Shown here piece by piece: positions 18,099 to 27,085 of a stretch of 64,000 bases of DNA; positions within the stretch are counted from its first letter, which is position 1, and every line of letters begins with the position of its first letter. Under the pieces are notes generated by a model that saw nothing but the letters and a program-made list of their open reading frames with translations, did no database searches and was not told the DNA's origin. A program made the translations under genes and the position numbers. Source of the DNA: Saprospiraceae bacterium (GTDB taxonomy: Bacteria; Bacteroidota; Bacteroidia; Chitinophagales; Saprospiraceae); the NCBI GenBank assembly GCA_016787525.1, contig JAEUUP010000022.1:30718-94717 (forward strand). Direction: 5' to 3'.

Positions 18099-19493
18099 AG
18101 ACATCGCTTTCAATTCCGACACCAAGGAAGTCAAAGCCTTTTTCGCGTCACCAAAAAACATACTCGTCTTTGGGTCATAAAACAATAAATTATCAATACC
18201 TGCATAGCCCGCACTCATCGAACGTTTGTTGACAATGATGTGTTTGGCTTTATCCACTTCCAAAATAGGCATACCAAAAATCGGAGAAGCAGGGTCAGAT
18301 TTTGCTGCTGGATTGACGACATCGTTTGCACCCACTACTAAAACCACGTCAGTTTGGTCGAATTCAGGGTTAATTTCCTCCATTTCAACCAATTTGCCAT
18401 AATCTACATTCGATTCCGCTAACAAAACGTTCATGTGTCCGGGCATACGTCCTGCAACAGGGTGAATCGCATATTTGACTTCCACGCCGCGCTCTTCCAA
18501 GAGCAATTCTAACTCGTGTATGATGTGTTGTGCATGAGCAACTGCTAATCCATAGCCCGGTACGATGACCACTTTTTTAGAATAATTCATCAAAACAGCC
18601 AAGTCTGAGACAGAAATATCTTTGATGCTACCCCCCTCAGTATTTGAGCCGCCACCTGCTGCCGATGACTTACCGAATGCACCGAAAATGACACTACTCA
18701 ACGAGCGATTCATGGCATTGCACATCACAATTGTCAAAAGCGTACCTGCCGAGCCGACCAAAATACCACCCGTCAACATAACTTTATTGTCGTACAAAAA
18801 GCCACCAAAAGCCGCTGCCAGACCTGTGAATGAGTTCAAAAGAGAAATCACAACAGGCATATCCGCCCCACCAATCGGAATGACGAACATAACACCATAA
18901 ATCAATGCACAAGCAAAAAGACCATACAATAAAGGCGAATTTTCAACATCGCTGAAAATAAGATAGCCACAGAGTGCCAATACGCCAACGAGAACAATCG
19001 TATTCAAAATATTGTATGAAGGCAAGCGGATGGGTTTATCCATCGTACCATTCAATTTCAAAAAGGCTATCACACTGCCTGCAAACGAGACACTGCCAAT
19101 CACCATGCCTAAAACAGTCGGCAACAACGTATTGATATTGCCCACATTATGATGATATTCCATTAAACCAATCAAAGCTGCACACGCACCGCCCATACCA
19201 TTGAACATAGATACCAATTCGGGCATCTTCGTCATCTGCACACGTTTGGCAGTCATCCAGCCGATAACCGTTCCGATGGCAATAGCCGCAAAGATTAAGA
19301 TAAGTTTGAGTGATTCGCGCGATGTTTTACTGCTTTCGTACAGAAAAATAGTGCCTAAAATGGCTATGGTCATCCCAACAGCTGCCACCATATTTCCTTT
19401 TCTGGCAGTTTTGGGGTTACTCATCATTTTAAGTCCGAATATGAAAGTTACAGATGCTATCAAGTAGCAAATTTCGAGGATATGCTGTCCCAT
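18096..19493 (-). CDS. pntB: NAD(P) transhydrogenase subunit beta
   Basis: 465 residues, family-typical. The first 180-260 residues are the membrane domain II helices (for example AALIGLMEYHHN and PVVISLLNSFTGLAAAFGGF). The last 180 residues are the NADP(H)-binding domain III: IVPGYGLAVAHAQH, YAIHPVAGRMPGHMNVLLAE, DVVLVVGANDVVNPAA and KRSMSAGYAGIDN. The enzyme couples hydride transfer between NADH and NADP+ to proton movement across the inner membrane. It follows the small alpha-2 membrane subunit. A decamer (18633-18642) encodes NTEGG in the linker between domains II and III. Confidence 0.95.
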   Translation of the reverse strand: MGQHILEICYLIASVTFIFGLKMMSNPKTARKGNMVAAVGMTIAILGTIFLYESSKTSRESLKLILIFAAIAIGTVIGWMTAKRVQMTKMPELVSMFNGMGGACAALIGLMEYHHNVGNINTLLPTVLGMVIGSVSFAGSVIAFLKLNGTMDKPIRLPSYNILNTIVLVGVLALCGYLIFSDVENSPLLYGLFACALIYGVMFVIPIGGADMPVVISLLNSFTGLAAAFGGFLYDNKVMLTGGILVGSAGTLLTIVMCNAMNRSLSSVIFGAFGKSSAAGGGSNTEGGSIKDISVSDLAVLMNYSKKVVIVPGYGLAVAHAQHIIHELELLLEERGVEVKYAIHPVAGRMPGHMNVLLAESNVDYGKLVEMEEINPEFDQTDVVLVVGANDVVNPAAKSDPASPIFGMPILEVDKAKHIIVNKRSMSAGYAGIDNLLFYDPKTSMFFGDAKKALTSLVSELKAMS

Positions 19494-19567
19494 ATATTAG
19501 TGATTGGTTAGGAAGTTATTTGGTTAGTTAGTCATTGAATGACGCATCTAAACATCAAACACAACGA

Positions 19568-19873
19568 TTATTTCTTTTTAAACATTTCTAACATGCGATC
19601 GGTCACGACAAAGCCGCCCACAACATTGAGCGTACCGAGAACAACCGCGATAAAACCTAAAATTAAGGAAAGAATGTTATCCGTTTCGGTATCGAGCATC
19701 ACGATGATGGCTCCGATGATAACAACGCCGTGAATGGCATTCGCACCACTCATCAAAGGAGTGTGCAAGATGGTAGGCACTTTTTCGATGACCTCTACAC
19801 CAACGAAAATAGCGAGCAAGATGAAGTATATCGCCTCCTTGTGTTCGCTGACAAAACTTAGAATATTTTCCAT
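19568..19873 (-). CDS. pntAB: NAD(P) transhydrogenase subunit alpha part 2 (membrane part)
   Basis: 101 residues with three hydrophobic helices (YFILLAIFVGVEVIEKVP, AIHGVVIIGAIIVM, LSLILGFIAVVLGTLNVVGGFVVTDRML). This is the PntA-2 membrane subunit of the three-gene transhydrogenase. Normally a PntA-1 gene carrying the NAD(H)-binding domain I precedes it. Here the next gene upstream is era, so domain I must be encoded elsewhere or be absent. The start ATG (19871-19873) and the spacing of 75 bp to pntB are consistent with one operon. Confidence 0.92.
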   Translation of the reverse strand: MENILSFVSEHKEAIYFILLAIFVGVEVIEKVPTILHTPLMSGANAIHGVVIIGAIIVMLDTETDNILSLILGFIAVVLGTLNVVGGFVVTDRMLEMFKKK

Positions 19874-20045
19874 ATAAAATGATTGTTAGTTTGCAGCGCA
19901 AGAACTCCTTTTTTTTCTTTTTTTACAAGAATTTAGGCAATAAAATTTTTTTAATGGTCTATAAAAGAAAATATTTAATCAATAAACGAATGTCCTGTGC
20001 AAATAAAGATTGGAAGTTTGACATCGTACCTTCCGACGGAGACTT

Positions 20046-20942
20046 TTACATATTGTATCCAAAGTGTTTCAACATCTTCTCATCGTCGCGCCAGTTTTCA
20101 CGCACTTTGACAGTCATTTCTAAGAACACCTTGTAGTCTAAAAATTTCTCGATGTCTTTTCGAGCATCCATGCCCAATTTCTTCATAGCCAAACCATTTT
20201 TACCTATGAGAATCACTTTTTGATTGTCGCGACCGACAAAGATTGTCGCATTGATGCGTGCCAACTTTTCGCCTTTATTGGTTTGCGTTTCCTTGAAATC
20301 TTCTATCACAACTTCGCAAGCATAGGGGATTTCGTCGCGATAATTCAACAAAATCTTTTCTCTGATGATTTCGGCACAGAAAAAACGCTCAGGTCTGTCG
20401 GTCAATTGGTCTTTTGGATAGTATTCTGGTCCCTCGGGCAATGTCTCCTGAACGGCTGAAAGCAACCCCTCAGTATTTTGCTTTTTAAGAGCCGAAATGC
20501 GTATCACTTTTTGAAAATCAACCAATTTGTTCAAATCTTCCTCATAGCTGTCCATGACTGAGGGGTCGAATTTATCCATTTTGTTCAGCACCAAAAACTT
20601 TGGATAGGGTAGCCCTTTCAGTTTTTGAATAATCGGGTCATCTTCATTGAATGCTTCGCTGGGTTCGGTGACAAACAACATAATGTCAGCATCTTCAAAA
20701 GTCTCTTTCACAAACGAATTCATCGCCTCGTGCATCTTATAAGTGGGTTTGCGGACATAACCTGGGGTATCCGAAAAGACAATTTGGAAATCGTCGCCAC
20801 TCAATATGCCGATGATGCGGTGTCGCGTCGTCTGTGGTTTCGCCGTGATGATGCTCATGCGTTCGCCCACGAGCGCATTCATTAAAGTGGATTTGCCCAC
20901 ATTTGGGCGACCTATGATGTTTACAAAACCTGATTTGTGCAT
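20046..20942 (-). CDS. era: GTPase Era
   Basis: 298 residues, full length. The GTPase domain has G1 GRPNVGKS (11-18), G3 DTPGY, and G4 NKMD. The KH RNA-binding domain at the C-terminus includes the Era-typical EIPYACEVVIEDF and IFVGRDNQKVILIGKNG. Era binds the 3' end of 16S rRNA and assists 30S subunit assembly. It is divergent from the ABC operon. Decamer 20466-20475 encodes TEG, and a nine-base match lies at 20557-20565. Confidence 0.96.
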   Translation of the reverse strand: MHKSGFVNIIGRPNVGKSTLMNALVGERMSIITAKPQTTRHRIIGILSGDDFQIVFSDTPGYVRKPTYKMHEAMNSFVKETFEDADIMLFVTEPSEAFNEDDPIIQKLKGLPYPKFLVLNKMDKFDPSVMDSYEEDLNKLVDFQKVIRISALKKQNTEGLLSAVQETLPEGPEYYPKDQLTDRPERFFCAEIIREKILLNYRDEIPYACEVVIEDFKETQTNKGEKLARINATIFVGRDNQKVILIGKNGLAMKKLGMDARKDIEKFLDYKVFLEMTVKVRENWRDDEKMLKHFGYNM

Positions 20943-20962
20943 TTTTTCTTTCTATTTTGTCG

Positions 20963-20970
20963 CAAAGGTA
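20963..20970 (-). promoter_or_regulatory. Candidate -7 box for era
   Basis: CAAAGGTA reads TACCTTTG on the minus strand and lies about 21 bp before the era ATG (20942), implying a leader of roughly 15 nt. A near-decamer (TACTGAGGG, 20989-20997) lies near where the -33 region would be. Confidence 0.5.
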
Positions 20971-21089
20971 CTGAAAAGGTGCGAGAGATACTGAGGGAGG
21001 TAGAAATCAATTAGACTAAATGTCGTCTATCAACACATTTCGGTGCGATGATATGATTCGCGTGCAGAAAGCTTTACCATCGAGTTTAT

Positions 21090-21122
21090 GCCAGTCCCAA
21101 ATTGTTTGGGCTGGCTTTTTTG
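21090..21122 (+). terminator. Orphan terminator upstream of the ABC operon
   Basis: GCCAG-T-CCCAAA pairs with TTTGGG-CTGGC (21090-21115) around TTG with one bulge, followed by TTTTTTGTTTT. No plus-strand gene precedes it, since era is divergent. It would therefore end a short leader or small RNA, or attenuate the ABC operon. A decamer copy (21131-21140) follows directly. Confidence 0.7.
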
Positions 21123-21227
21123 TTTTGCTATACTGAGGGGGGACTTTTTTGCATTAAAACACAGCCATTCTGTACAACTTTCACTGTTTTCTACGTTGAA
21201 TACGAAAACGTTACTAAACCAATATAC

Positions 21228-22427
21228 ATGACAGATAAACTTCAATCTATTAAGCAACTGCTCGAAAGTGACAGCGCACTACTGGAAATGACTTTGAAAG
21301 AAGCATTAGACTTTGTGGAAGAATACAACAACGATTCGGATATAAAAAAAAGAGTAGTCGAAGTCAGTTGGCAGTTGAGGCAACTGAAAAAGCAAGGTCG
21401 TACGAGAGAGAACGCATTCAATGCCTACCATGAGGAAATGCTCAGTATGTTAACGACAATCGCCGCTAGCCCCCTCAGTATCGTGCCGATTTCAAAGTCA
21501 GAGTCTATTGTAGTTCTGAAGAACATCGGGAAAAGCTACCAATCACATAATTTTACATTGCAACAAGTGAATTTGAATTTTAGTCTGGGTCACATCACGG
21601 GGATTGTTGGCGCAAACGCAAATGGTAAATCAACTTTGATAAAGATTATGGTTGGTGAGCTGTTGCCCAATGTCGGAGAAGTGATTTTCCCAAGTTTGAC
21701 ACACAATAACAAACAACTGCCGTGGCTTGAGTTGAAGAAACACATTGCTTATATCCCACAAGACTTACCAGAGTGGCATGGCAGTTTGCGCGATAATTTG
21801 CACATAGAAACAACTTTGCACAATATCTCAGGTAAAGAAAATATTCTTCGAGTTGACTTTATATTAGAACGTTTGGGACTGACAGAGTATGTTGACCGTC
21901 GTTGGCATGAGCTATCGGGTGGCTACAAATTACGCTTTTCTTTGGCTAAAGCCTTGGTCTGGAAGCCTCGATTCTTGGTTTTAGACGAACCCCTTGCCAA
22001 TCTGGATATGGCTTCTCAAATGATTGTACTTCAAGATTTGAAAGACTTGGTGAAAAGTGAGCGTTTTCCTTTGGGAATAGTCATTACATCGCAACACATA
22101 CATGAAATCGAGCAAATTGCTGACCAATTGATTGTATTGGAACAAGGGCAAATTGTTTACAATGGCAAACCCAAAGCTTTTAAGGCAGACACGGAGAACT
22201 ATATTTTTGAATTTACTTGCGAGGCGGAATGGTCAGAGATAGTGGACATACTGAGGGGGAGTCCTTTACAATCCATCCAGCGTCAGGGCAGATATATCAT
22301 TGTCCAGTTCAGTAAAAACGAGTATTCGACGACTGAGTTTCTTACTTTATTGATGAAAAATGGGGTGCATTTAACGTATTTTAGAGACATCACACATTCT
22401 GTCAAACAATTATTCTTGAACATATAA
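21228..22427 (+). CDS. ABC transporter ATP-binding protein with an extra N-terminal domain
   Basis: Start at ATG 21228; the open frame extends upstream, but the terminator and decamer lie there. 399 residues. Residues 1-75 are a helical segment (LLESDSALLEMTLKEALDFVEEYNND ... QLRQLKKQ) whose pattern resembles effector-associated domains. The ATPase has Walker A GANANGKST, a Q-loop within IPQDLPEWHG, signature LSGGYKLRFSLAKAL, Walker B FLVLDEP and an H-loop in VITSQHIHEIE. The C-terminal 80 residues resemble the regulatory tail of ABC-2 ATPases. It forms an operon with the membrane protein 12 bp downstream. The substrate is unknown. Decamers 21471-21480 (PLS, in the linker) and 22249-22258 (LRG). 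Confidence 0.85.
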   Translation: MTDKLQSIKQLLESDSALLEMTLKEALDFVEEYNNDSDIKKRVVEVSWQLRQLKKQGRTRENAFNAYHEEMLSMLTTIAASPLSIVPISKSESIVVLKNIGKSYQSHNFTLQQVNLNFSLGHITGIVGANANGKSTLIKIMVGELLPNVGEVIFPSLTHNNKQLPWLELKKHIAYIPQDLPEWHGSLRDNLHIETTLHNISGKENILRVDFILERLGLTEYVDRRWHELSGGYKLRFSLAKALVWKPRFLVLDEPLANLDMASQMIVLQDLKDLVKSERFPLGIVITSQHIHEIEQIADQLIVLEQGQIVYNGKPKAFKADTENYIFEFTCEAEWSEIVDILRGSPLQSIQRQGRYIIVQFSKNEYSTTEFLTLLMKNGVHLTYFRDITHSVKQLFLNI

Positions 22428-22439
22428 TCCGCAAGTAAA

Positions 22440-24842
22440 ATGACATACCTTAATTTTCTCATTCCACCTTTTTTGAATCGTATTGATGATTATTTGAAAT
22501 TGCAAGCACCCCATATCTGGCGTACGCGCATTCACTTTGTCCTTTTCTATGGGCTTATAGCTTGGGGTGTTTTGTTCTCCATAGGCTTATTTTACCCCCT
22601 CAGTATGTATGATATATCGAGAACGCCTTATGCTGTTGAAGAGATTAAGCGTGTTTCTTTTTTATTTTTATTGGTTTGTGGCTTTTTTAGTATCGTTTAC
22701 TGGTGGCAACAAGTAGCAAAGTTCAGGATTTTAGCAGCGAGGTGGTATCACGCCTTTTGGGAGTGTATTTTGTTTTTTATCGGAATTTTAGTGTTGTGGC
22801 AATCTGTGAATGCTTTTCAATATGGTTTGAATACCAATATTGCTTATCGAGTGGGCAATAAGATAACTCTTGAAGACAGAGAACGACTATATGCTCATAA
22901 TTTTTATTTGCCCGGGTATATCGCTTTTAACACGAATGATTTGACGAGACTTTCGCCAGATGACACAACGGCTATTGACTCTTTCTTCCCTTTATTTTTC
23001 TTGGAAGCCGAAAAACTAATGCAGGTCTATCATAATCGAATAATGAGGAATGATGTTGTACAAGATTCTCAGTTTTTGGTGCGAAGTGGTTTTCTATCTG
23101 ACAAATTGCAGGAATACGACAATGATAAATACAGATATTACTATCATTCAGGATGCTATGGCGAATGGCAAGATTCAATAAATCGTAAAGCTCAAAAATA
23201 TGTCAAACCTCACCTTGCTTTAGTTGAAAAATGGGATGCTAAAAATGATGAGTTTATTAATAAATGGGAGTTTACACCTTTTTCCAGTTACGATTATTTT
23301 ACGCTTGATTCGGTCTATCAGCTTTTTACAAATTATGATAAGTATCAAGTTGATTCTGTTAAAAATGTATCCATAAATACTTTGGTTGATAGATTTCGTA
23401 AGGAACACAATCTCGATATGCCAAATATCCTATCTTCAATTAGACGTAGAGATATAGTTGCCGTTTTGGATACTTGTAGTAATGTATTTTTCAATCATCA
23501 AGGTTTGACTTATTTGGATTTACTCAAATCAGAAAATAAAAACTTTGAGAAGGTGTTTTGGCAGAATCAAATAGTCAATCATTTTACACAAAAAGACCTT
23601 GAAGCTTACAGGAAATATTTGACTGAAATCATGCTTTCAATGCCTGTATCGAATAGAAACGATATTCAAAAAATGGAAGTAGGTCTGTACTTTAGAAGGG
23701 ATTCATTGACTACGAACTTTTTGTCGCAACTGACACAAAAAGACAGACGAATTTATGAGGGAAGAATGGCTTTCGCAATCAATAATTTATACAAAAAAGA
23801 GGATGCCGCCACTATCGTTGGCAATCTCAAATGGAACAAACAAACAGGAAAGTACAGTGAAATCGAAAAATATTTGACAAAAGGATTTTTTGATAAAGTC
23901 GTTTACTATGCTGATTCTATTTATTTTGCAAAGTATAAGAGATCGTTTTCTTTTGACAAACTCTACAATGTCATTGATAATAATATTGGGTTTGTTTATA
24001 ACGCTTTAGAAGATTGGCAAACAAATAAAGATACTTTTTACATCGTAACGGGGAAGTGTAAATATGTCAAACGTGATTACGTATGCACTACGCTAAAAAA
24101 AATGCGGCGAGACTCCATCCCAATTGATACTGTTTTTAGATGGGAAATTGAGAAAATAGCTCAATACAATGATTTAAGCATTAAGAATGAATTATTTGAT
24201 ACAGAATTCAATAACTATAAAAAATATCGCGACACTCAAATCTCGGAGCAAGATTCTATTTTTTTAGACCGCATTTACACCCGATGTGGCTACTTGCGAG
24301 ATAGTAGCGAACACAGCCGCTTGTTTTTTCATGTCAATGCCTACTATTTATATTTAGCAGATATAACAATCAATAAAAGTCGCGCTTTTTTGTCGGGGTG
24401 GAATCCGCTCTATTTGTCCACCAACAACAAATTAGCCATCATGGCATTGAGCCTCCTGATGTTTTTTACAACTTTGGCACATAGCAACCTGTTTACAGCC
24501 ATTTTTATAGCCTTTTTCATTAATTTTGTTAACAACACACTTTTTAATTTTGGTCAAAACTTTCAAGAGATTGATAAAAGTAAACAATCACTATGGCTCT
24601 TCGGCTTGTTGGCCATTTTGGCATTGATTACGGCATGGAATGTCTTGTTTCGCACATTCAAATTGCCTATTGTTTATCAACTCATTAATATTCAGTTGTT
24701 TATTTGGTTTGGCATTTTTATTTGGTTATTTGACAGTCAAACAATTGAACAACAGAGCAATTATGGCTATTTTGTGTTGATATTTTGGTGTTTGATGGTT
24801 TGGCGATTCAGATACTATTTATCTTTACCATCGAAAACATGA
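22440..24842 (+). CDS. Large membrane protein, probable ABC permease partner
   Basis: 800 residues. Hydrophobic helices lie at about 30-55, 70-90 and 105-125. A charged, Tyr/Asn/Asp-rich region of about 500 residues (130-640) follows. Four or five helices sit near the C-terminus (about 660-790: LAIMALSLLMFFTTLAH, LFTAIFIAFFINFVNN, LWLFGLLAILALITAW, LFIWFGIFIWLF). This is the shape of an ABC-2/FtsX-like permease with a large extracytoplasmic loop. The immediate upstream ATPase gene supports that, but I recognise no family. It may instead be a sensor. It has one decamer copy, near its start (22596-22605). Confidence 0.65.
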   Translation: MTYLNFLIPPFLNRIDDYLKLQAPHIWRTRIHFVLFYGLIAWGVLFSIGLFYPLSMYDISRTPYAVEEIKRVSFLFLLVCGFFSIVYWWQQVAKFRILAARWYHAFWECILFFIGILVLWQSVNAFQYGLNTNIAYRVGNKITLEDRERLYAHNFYLPGYIAFNTNDLTRLSPDDTTAIDSFFPLFFLEAEKLMQVYHNRIMRNDVVQDSQFLVRSGFLSDKLQEYDNDKYRYYYHSGCYGEWQDSINRKAQKYVKPHLALVEKWDAKNDEFINKWEFTPFSSYDYFTLDSVYQLFTNYDKYQVDSVKNVSINTLVDRFRKEHNLDMPNILSSIRRRDIVAVLDTCSNVFFNHQGLTYLDLLKSENKNFEKVFWQNQIVNHFTQKDLEAYRKYLTEIMLSMPVSNRNDIQKMEVGLYFRRDSLTTNFLSQLTQKDRRIYEGRMAFAINNLYKKEDAATIVGNLKWNKQTGKYSEIEKYLTKGFFDKVVYYADSIYFAKYKRSFSFDKLYNVIDNNIGFVYNALEDWQTNKDTFYIVTGKCKYVKRDYVCTTLKKMRRDSIPIDTVFRWEIEKIAQYNDLSIKNELFDTEFNNYKKYRDTQISEQDSIFLDRIYTRCGYLRDSSEHSRLFFHVNAYYLYLADITINKSRAFLSGWNPLYLSTNNKLAIMALSLLMFFTTLAHSNLFTAIFIAFFINFVNNTLFNFGQNFQEIDKSKQSLWLFGLLAILALITAWNVLFRTFKLPIVYQLINIQLFIWFGIFIWLFDSQTIEQQSNYGYFVLIFWCLMVWRFRYYLSLPSKT

Positions 24843-24884
24843 CACAAGCCATCATAATAGAGCCATTCAAAAAATAGCGTCCAA

Positions 24885-25826
24885 ATGAAAAAAAGGTATC
24901 TCATCCTTGCGCTTTTTTGTTGCACACAACTGGCAGCGCACCCAGGCACAGGCATCGTCAAAGACTCAAAAGACAATATCTACTACACCGATTTGTCGAA
25001 AGTCTGGAAGCGGACAGCAGATGGGCGCACATCGGTGGTTGTGTCGGGTGTTCATACGCACGAGTTGTTTATGGACAATCGAGACAATCTGTTTGGCGAA
25101 CATTTGTGGTACACGGGTGAGACATCCAATCGGTGGTTGTTCTATTATTGGACTTTGCACGCCGATGGATTGTTCCAAAAATTGGGGCGAGATACTGAGG
25201 GGTTCAACAGACCGTTTTCTTTTGCCCGCGATTCGATGGGACGGCACTACGATAAACGCAAATGGAAGGACAGTTACGAACTCTACCGCACCCAAAAAGA
25301 TGGAACGGTGGAAGTGATGGGGCAAGGCGCATTCAAAGAGGTGACTTGGCTCTATTGTACTGAGGGGGGTACTTTGTATTTTGTTGACCACGACAAAGTA
25401 TATCAACTCAAAAATGGGCAAATAAAGTTGTTAGCAGCTCATTTGATTGATAAAACGCCCTTGTTTGGTTGGATGGACGACCGACTCAGCTTGTATGGCC
25501 TTTGGACGGATGCAGCCGAGAATGTCTATGTGGCAGTGTTGAGTGGTCAGACAATCAAAAAGATAACGCCCGATGGGTCGGTGTCCACGATTTATCAATC
25601 CAAAAGCGATTGGTCGCCCATCGGTGGGGTTTTTGACTCAAAAGGCAATCTGTGGGTCATGGAAACCTCAAAAACCAATGCGGTACAGGTCTTAAAAGTA
25701 GAAAAAGCAGAGATTAAAAAATCAGAAATGCCCTTGTCGGTGGTTTTACCTTGTTTGGTTGTGCTTTTGGTGGTGATTGCCGTCTCTCTATTTATCGAAA
25801 ATCGCCGAAGTACCCAACCACAATGA
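24885..25826 (+). CDS. Exported NHL/SMP-30-like beta-propeller protein with C-terminal anchor
   Basis: 313 residues: a signal peptide (MKKRYLILALFCCTQLAA), then repeated propeller-blade strands such as GIVKDSKDNIYYTDLSKVWK, LWTDAAENVYVAVLSGQTIKKITPDG and GGVFDSKGNLWVMETS. A final membrane helix spans about 284-303 (VVLPCLVVLLVVIAVSLFI). Blade spacing of about 40 residues fits a six-bladed NHL or SMP-30-like fold. It is third in the ABC operon (42 bp after the membrane protein) and may act with it in the periplasm. It contains two decamers (25193-25202, 25358-25367), both TEG. The enzymatic residues of SMP-30 lactonases are not evident. Confidence 0.7.
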   Translation: MKKRYLILALFCCTQLAAHPGTGIVKDSKDNIYYTDLSKVWKRTADGRTSVVVSGVHTHELFMDNRDNLFGEHLWYTGETSNRWLFYYWTLHADGLFQKLGRDTEGFNRPFSFARDSMGRHYDKRKWKDSYELYRTQKDGTVEVMGQGAFKEVTWLYCTEGGTLYFVDHDKVYQLKNGQIKLLAAHLIDKTPLFGWMDDRLSLYGLWTDAAENVYVAVLSGQTIKKITPDGSVSTIYQSKSDWSPIGGVFDSKGNLWVMETSKTNAVQVLKVEKAEIKKSEMPLSVVLPCLVVLLVVIAVSLFIENRRSTQPQ

Positions 25827-25854
25827 CTTTACTCAGACGACTTGACTTTCTGCC

Positions 25855-25884
25855 TTGTCGTTTTCAAACTCTTTCTTACCTTTG
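25855..25884 (+). promoter_or_regulatory. Bacteroidota promoter for the SDR gene
   Basis: TTG at 25855-25857, exactly 19 bp, then TACCTTTG at 25877-25884: a full TTG-N19-TAnnTTTG match. It lies inside the longer open frame and supports the ATG at 25971. Confidence 0.75.
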
Positions 25885-25970
25885 CCAAGAGGCGAATATT
25901 CGCTCGGACTCGGAGCGATGTCTCATTCGTGCAACTACTTAATTCTCAGTCTGTTCAATTAAACAAAATA

Positions 25971-26732
25971 ATGAATCACTCTTTTTCACTTGAAGGGAAA
26001 GTCGCCTTAGTGACAGGCGCATCGAAAGGAATTGGCGAAGCGATGGCGCGGGCTTTTGCTCAGATGGGCGCAAAAGTCGTCGTCAACAGTCGCAAACAAG
26101 AAGCGGTGGATGCTGTGGCGCAAGCCATCAATGCCGACGGTGGCACGGCGATAGGTGTGGCTGGGCAAGTCGGCAATATGGCTGATTGCCAACGCTTGTT
26201 CGATGCCACGATGTCGGCTTTTGGTCGCATTGACATTGTGGTGAACAATGCGGCGACGAATCCTGTCTTTGGTCCTGTCGAAAATACTGAGGGGGCCGTT
26301 TTTGATAAAATCATGGCGGTCAATGTCAAAGCACCGTTTGAGTTAGCTAAGTTGTGTTTGCCTGTGATGCAGCAGAATGGCGGTGGCTCTATCATCAATA
26401 TATCGAGTATCGGCGGTCTGAAAGCGGAACAAATGCTCGGCATCTATTCGGTCTCGAAAGCCGCTTTGATTTCGTTGACCAAAACATTGGCAGCAGAATG
26501 GGGCAAATACAATGTGCGCGCCAATGTGATTTGTCCGGGGCTTATCCAAACCAAATTCAGCGAGGCACTTTGGACAAACGATAGAATCTTGAAACACATG
26601 TTGACGCAAGTGCCACTTGGTCGCATCGGTCAACCAGAAGAAATGGTGGGTTTGGCTCTGTTCTTGGCTTCTGATGCGTCGAGTTATTGTACGGGTGGCG
26701 TTTATGTGGCGGATGGCGGTTATTTGGTTTAG
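25971..26732 (+). CDS. Short-chain dehydrogenase/reductase
   Basis: 253 residues from the ATG at 25971, placed by the upstream promoter and by the standard SDR N-terminus (FSLEGKVALVTGASKGIGEA). The Rossmann motif TGASKGIG, NNAA, the catalytic Ser (INISSIGG), YSVSK with catalytic Tyr and Lys, and PGLIQTKF are all present. It is a classical NAD(P)-dependent SDR most like 3-oxoacyl-ACP/gluconate-type reductases; the substrate cannot be told from sequence. It appears monocistronic. Decamer 26285-26294 encodes TEG in the variable loop after NNAATNPVFGP. Confidence 0.9.
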   Translation: MNHSFSLEGKVALVTGASKGIGEAMARAFAQMGAKVVVNSRKQEAVDAVAQAINADGGTAIGVAGQVGNMADCQRLFDATMSAFGRIDIVVNNAATNPVFGPVENTEGAVFDKIMAVNVKAPFELAKLCLPVMQQNGGGSIINISSIGGLKAEQMLGIYSVSKAALISLTKTLAAEWGKYNVRANVICPGLIQTKFSEALWTNDRILKHMLTQVPLGRIGQPEEMVGLALFLASDASSYCTGGVYVADGGYLV

Positions 26733-26815
26733 TGTATATGAGGTTTTAGAACTTTCAAAGTTGCCTAAACATTAAATCACCCATTTCGCTTGAAATGTGG
26801 GTGTCTCCGAAACGT

Positions 26816-26973
26816 GTTGATTCTAAGAATCAAAGAAAAATACTTGTTCGTTGGATTATAAACCTATTGTCGTTAAAATGACAACAAAAGCGGCTCTACC
26901 TACTTGTCGCGTTAGCGACGACACGTTTATAATAACTTAAACCACTTTTAACGCCTTGATTCGTAGAATCAAC
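26816..26973. repeat. Element bounded by palindromic end repeats
   Basis: GTTGATTCTAAGAATCAA (26816-26833) and TTGATTCGTAGAATCAAC (26956-26973) are inverted copies, and each is also nearly palindromic. Internal complementary words (TTATAAAC/GTTTATAA; TGTCGC/GCGACG) would fold the 158-bp unit. It could be a small non-autonomous element or a structured RNA. Confidence 0.4.
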
Positions 26974-27040
26974 ATGTTGGTTTTTTCAGTGGAATAAAGT
27001 ATCCTGTTAAACGTGAAATGATTTTTGTTAAATTTTACAT

Positions 27041-27085
27041 AAAAGGGTTGCCTTCTTTTTAATCAGAAAGCAACCCTTTTTTTAT
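27041..27085 (+). terminator. Strong terminator in the intergenic stretch
   Basis: AAAAGGGTTGC (27041-27051) pairs with GCAACCCTTTT (27070-27080), followed by TTTTTAT. It could end a long SDR transcript or a separate RNA from the 26816-26973 element. Confidence 0.85.
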
